Below are positions 5,196 to 7,307 of a stretch of DNA of 7,307 bases, in pieces. The notes below the pieces were generated by a model. That model worked only from the letters and a program-made list of their open reading frames with translations, did no database searches and was not told the DNA's origin. Position 1 is the stretch's first letter; the number at the start of each line of letters is the position of its first letter. This DNA is from an uncultured Pseudomonadota bacterium (GTDB lineage Bacteria > Pseudomonadota > Gammaproteobacteria > Burkholderiales > SG8-39), in the NCBI GenBank assembly GCA_903864555.1, contig CAIPGJ010000421.1, positions 1 to 7,307 on the forward strand, written 5' to 3'. The position numbers were made by a program, and so were the translations under genes.

Positions 5196-5243
5196 CAGGG
5201 ACGTACCACGCTTCAATCCTGACGAAAGCGTGGTCTGTCCCTG
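5196..5243. terminator. Bidirectional stem-loop between convergent genes
   Basis: CAGGGAC (5196-5202) pairs with GTCCCTG (5237-5243) and ACCACGCTT (5205-5213) with AAGCGTGGT (5226-5234). Two mismatched bases sit between the helices and the loop has 12 nt. It lies in the 110-bp gap where the Bug gene (plus) and the MmgE/PrpD gene (minus) converge, the expected place for a shared terminator. Neither side has a real T-run, so it may be a Rho-dependent end or a 3' stabiliser. Confidence 0.6.
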
Positions 5244-5267
5244 AGCCGAGCCGGGATGGCCCGCGAT

Positions 5268-6623
5268 TCAGGCCGCCGCGCGACCGACATCCCCGGCATT
5301 GGCCGCCTCACCGATGCGCCAGCACTGGGTCAGCAGGCGCGCCATGGCCGCATCATCGAGAACGCCTTCCGCCAGGTCGGCAAACTTGCGGTCCAGGTCG
5401 CGATCGCTCATGGGATTGTCGGCGCTGCCGATGCCGTGCTCGATATAGCGATGCAGCTTGCGGCCGTCGCGCAATTCAATGACCACGTCGGCCTGGTCCG
5501 GCGCAATCCCGGCGTCCTCCACCGCGTCGACACGCTCGCGCAAGGCCACAATCTCCGGCGCAGCCACGCGATCCAGCTGCGCAATCCCCGCCACCCCGTC
5601 CACCAGCGAGGTCGCCACCCAATGGGCGATGCTCACCTTGGCCTGCATGCGATCGGCCGGATGGCGTCGTCCTGCCAGGATCAGTGCATTGCGGTGCGCC
5701 TTCACCTGCACGCGCGCCACGTCTTCATGGCCAATGCCATTTTCCTTGCGCAGGGCCAGGCAGGCATCGATGATGGGATGCAGCACGATGCCGCAGGGAT
5801 AGGGCTTGTAGGTGTTGCGCATCACCTCGAACTGGCTGCCCAGCCGGTCGGTGATGGCGGCCGGATTGGCCTTTTGCGCATACATCTCGAGGAAACCACG
5901 GTCGCCATCGATATGGTGGCTGGTGCTGGTGTAGCCCTTGGCCGCCATGAAGGCGGCACGCAGGCCGGTGTGGCCGGCATGCGCCGGCACCAGCGGGCTG
6001 CACATGCTGCCGTGCATGCCGCGAAAGCCCGAGCCCTGGCCGCAGGCGATGCCGCAGGCCCAGACGATCTGCTCGGCGGAAAGGCCCATCAGCTTGCCCG
6101 CAGCGGCAGCAGCGCCGATGCCGCCGGTCAGGCCGGTGAGGTACCAGCCCACATCACACTGCGCCGGGGGCACCGCAATGGCGCGCGTCAGGCGGCACTC
6201 CACCTCCAGGCCCAGTACCAGCGCCAGCAGGAAATCCTCGCCCTTCACCGGCGTGCGCTCGGCCAGCGCCATGATGGATGCGGCAATCGGGCCGGCCGGA
6301 TGCAGCACCATTTCCGCATGCGTGTCATCGAAGGCATGCGCGCCGGAGCTGATGCAGTTGAGCAGCGCAGCGGTCAGCACATCGACCTTGCGCTGCATGC
6401 CGATGACGGTCGCCTCGGGCTTGCCGGAAAACTCGCACAGGGCTTCGGCAGCGGTGCGCGCAATGATGTCCTGCGCCCCGCCCAGGGCGCAGCCCACCCA
6501 GTTGACAAAGGAGCGGGTCGCCTCGTGCTGCACCGCCTGCGGGATGTCCGCGGGGCGCGCGGCAACGACGTATTCGGCCAGTTGCCAGGCCAGGGACGAA
6601 CGGGAATGGGCAGCGACAGACAT
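5268..6623 (-). CDS. MmgE/PrpD-family lyase
   Basis: The protein has 451 residues, normal for the MmgE/PrpD family (2-methylcitrate dehydratase, cis-aconitate decarboxylase and many uncharacterised relatives). The hallmark HAFDDTH is at 96-102, followed by HPAGPIAASI (108-117). Downstream are the Gly/Ala-rich helical core (LTGGIGAAAAAGKLMGLS), the CGIACGQGSG segment and MHGSMCSPLVPAHAG, then KPYPCGIVLHPIIDA at the lid-domain boundary. The enzyme is cytoplasmic, has no signal peptide, and would dehydrate or decarboxylate a polycarboxylic acid. The start is supported by AAGGAGG with about 9 nt to the ATG. It faces a Bug gene on one side and diverges from another. This Bug-PrpD neighbourhood recurs in Burkholderiales and suggests import and breakdown of a carboxylic acid. 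It is not evidently PrpD of the methylcitrate cycle, since no prpB, prpC or acnD is adjacent. Confidence 0.92.
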   Translation of the reverse strand: MSVAAHSRSSLAWQLAEYVVAARPADIPQAVQHEATRSFVNWVGCALGGAQDIIARTAAEALCEFSGKPEATVIGMQRKVDVLTAALLNCISSGAHAFDDTHAEMVLHPAGPIAASIMALAERTPVKGEDFLLALVLGLEVECRLTRAIAVPPAQCDVGWYLTGLTGGIGAAAAAGKLMGLSAEQIVWACGIACGQGSGFRGMHGSMCSPLVPAHAGHTGLRAAFMAAKGYTSTSHHIDGDRGFLEMYAQKANPAAITDRLGSQFEVMRNTYKPYPCGIVLHPIIDACLALRKENGIGHEDVARVQVKAHRNALILAGRRHPADRMQAKVSIAHWVATSLVDGVAGIAQLDRVAAPEIVALRERVDAVEDAGIAPDQADVVIELRDGRKLHRYIEHGIGSADNPMSDRDLDRKFADLAEGVLDDAAMARLLTQCWRIGEAANAGDVGRAAA

Positions 6624-6720
6624 CGGGTGAAACCTCCTTCAGGCAATGCGGGAATGAGTCCGTGCTTGGCGGGCCTGTCGAGCCATGCACGGATGCTGGT
6701 GCCCGGTCCGGGTCTCTCGC

Positions 6721-6734
6721 CCTGGTGCACCAGG
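6721..6734. promoter_or_regulatory. Perfect 14-bp palindrome, candidate operator
   Basis: CCTGGTGCACCAGG is its own reverse complement. It lies just downstream of the candidate minus-strand -10 box at 6740-6745, so a bound protein would block the lyase promoter. The TGGT-N2-ACCA core recalls GntR-type half sites, but the spacing differs from FadR sites, so the binding family is uncertain. Confidence 0.45.
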
Positions 6735-6778
6735 AGAGTAGTATATGAAAACCAAGGCCGTGCCGAGCAGGCCCCCTG

Positions 6779-6800
6779 TCAGGAAAATGTTTTTTCCTGA
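6779..6800. promoter_or_regulatory. Perfect 9-bp dyad, candidate regulator site
   Basis: TCAGGAAAA (6779-6787) and TTTTCCTGA (6792-6800) are exact reverse complements with a 4-bp centre. It lies about 35-55 bp upstream of the candidate lyase -10 box, where an activator of the LysR or similar type could sit. It is also about 140 bp before the Bug start. As RNA it could form a hairpin with a T-rich arm, but no gene end is nearby. Confidence 0.42.
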
Positions 6801-6939
6801 GAAGGGCCATGTTGAAGGGACCACGCGCCCTTGGCCGGCATGACCAGACGCTTGCTGGCGCACCGTGCAGCACAATGACCGCGCGGACGACCGGCACGAC
6901 CCATACAGTCCGCCACCCATGCGGCCAAGGAGGAGCACC

Positions 6940-7307
6940 ATGTTGCAGTCCTGCAGCAATACATTGTCCATTCGCGCTGGCGCCCTCGCCGCGCTCCTCT
7001 GCGCCGCCACGCTGGCGAGCCCGGTGGCGCATGCCCAGGAATATCCCGCAAAACCGGTACGCCTCATCGTGCCTTACGCGGCCGGCGCGGGGGCCGACCT
7101 GCTTGCGCGCATGGCCGGGCAGAAACTCGGGCAGAACCTGAAACAGACCATCCTGGTGGAAGCCCGCCCCGGCGGTGACACCATGATCGGCGCACGCGCG
7201 GCGCTGCAGGCCGCCCCTGATGGCTATACGCTGCTGCTGGCCACCACCACCACCGCCATCGCGCCCCTGGTGAACAAGGACCCGGGCTACAGCTTCAGCC
7301 AGTTCGA
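6940..7307 (+). CDS. Second Bug/TctC-family solute receptor, 5' part
   Basis: The frame is open to the right edge, giving 122 codons of a gene that is usually about 320. A Sec signal (IRAGALAALLCAATLASPVA, then HA) ends near residue 32, followed by QEYPAKPVRLIVPYAAGAGA and DLLAR. Asp53 corresponds to the conserved ligand-loop Asp of the Bug family. EARPGGDTMIGARAALQAA, followed by PDGYTLLL, is the second hallmark, slightly altered from the usual ENRPGAGG. The start has an excellent ribosome site, AAGGAGGAG, ending 4 nt before the ATG. It diverges from the MmgE/PrpD gene and probably shares its control region. It is clearly a distinct paralogue of the Bug protein at 4198, because the shared motifs differ at many positions. 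Confidence 0.92.
   Translation, partial: MLQSCSNTLSIRAGALAALLCAATLASPVAHAQEYPAKPVRLIVPYAAGAGADLLARMAGQKLGQNLKQTILVEARPGGDTMIGARAALQAAPDGYTLLLATTTTAIAPLVNKDPGYSFSQF

Larger units (their letters stand above)
6624..6939. other. Divergent control region between the MmgE/PrpD-family gene and the second Bug gene
   Basis: This 316-bp region has no convincing gene. It contains two perfect dyads (6721-6734 and 6779-6800) and, on the minus strand, TATACT (6745 to 6740) as a good -10 box for the lyase gene with only a weak -35 (GCTCGG at 17 bp). No clear sigma-70 promoter was found for the Bug gene; TTGCTG at 6852-6857 has no -10 box at the right spacing. No regulator gene is in view. Confidence 0.6.

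Noticed and set aside
5256..6800. 514-codon open frame on the plus strand over the MmgE/PrpD gene
   Set aside because: The minus strand carries a full-length, motif-complete MmgE/PrpD protein with a strong ribosome site; the plus frame is its shadow.

Overview
The window is GC-rich chromosomal DNA, most probably from a Betaproteobacterium of the order Burkholderiales (Alcaligenaceae-like: Bordetella, Achromobacter and relatives). The main reason is two Bug/TctC-type periplasmic solute-binding proteins flanking an MmgE/PrpD-family gene, an arrangement typical of that group. An AcrR-type regulator divergent from an RND efflux adaptor fits too. The genus cannot be fixed from sequence alone.

Layout. 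(1) 1-1335: the 5' end of an RND efflux periplasmic adaptor lipoprotein (minus strand, cut by the window edge) diverges from an AcrR/TtgR-like TetR regulator (plus). The region between them holds a recognisable AcrR-type operator overlapping a perfect -10 box for the pump, plus strong inverted repeats in the leaders on both sides. (2) 1336-1774: a gene-free stretch with two tandem ~100-bp MITE-like repeats whose 16-17-bp inverted ends are separated and flanked by TTAG/TTAC. The last repeat end appears to supply the -35 box of the next gene. (3) 1775-3443: an apparent two-gene operon, a CofD/FbiA-family transferase (coenzyme F420 assembly) followed 34 bp later by a transglutaminase-like Cys/His protein of unknown role. 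No other F420 gene is in view. This is the best candidate here for an undescribed pathway. (4) 3600-3992: a small secreted, charged helical protein. (5) 4198-7307: a Bug protein (plus), a shared stem-loop, an MmgE/PrpD-family lyase (minus), and the start of a second Bug protein (plus, cut by the window edge). The last two diverge from a region with two perfect dyads.

How the parts may work together: region 1 is a self-contained drug- or solvent-responsive efflux switch, in which the regulator represses the pump and probably itself. Region 5 looks like uptake and catabolism of small carboxylic acids: the Bug proteins would bind organic acids in the periplasm and the lyase would dehydrate or decarboxylate a tricarboxylate-like intermediate. 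Region 3 is unconnected to either and probably concerns a deazaflavin or a related phospho-ligand cofactor.
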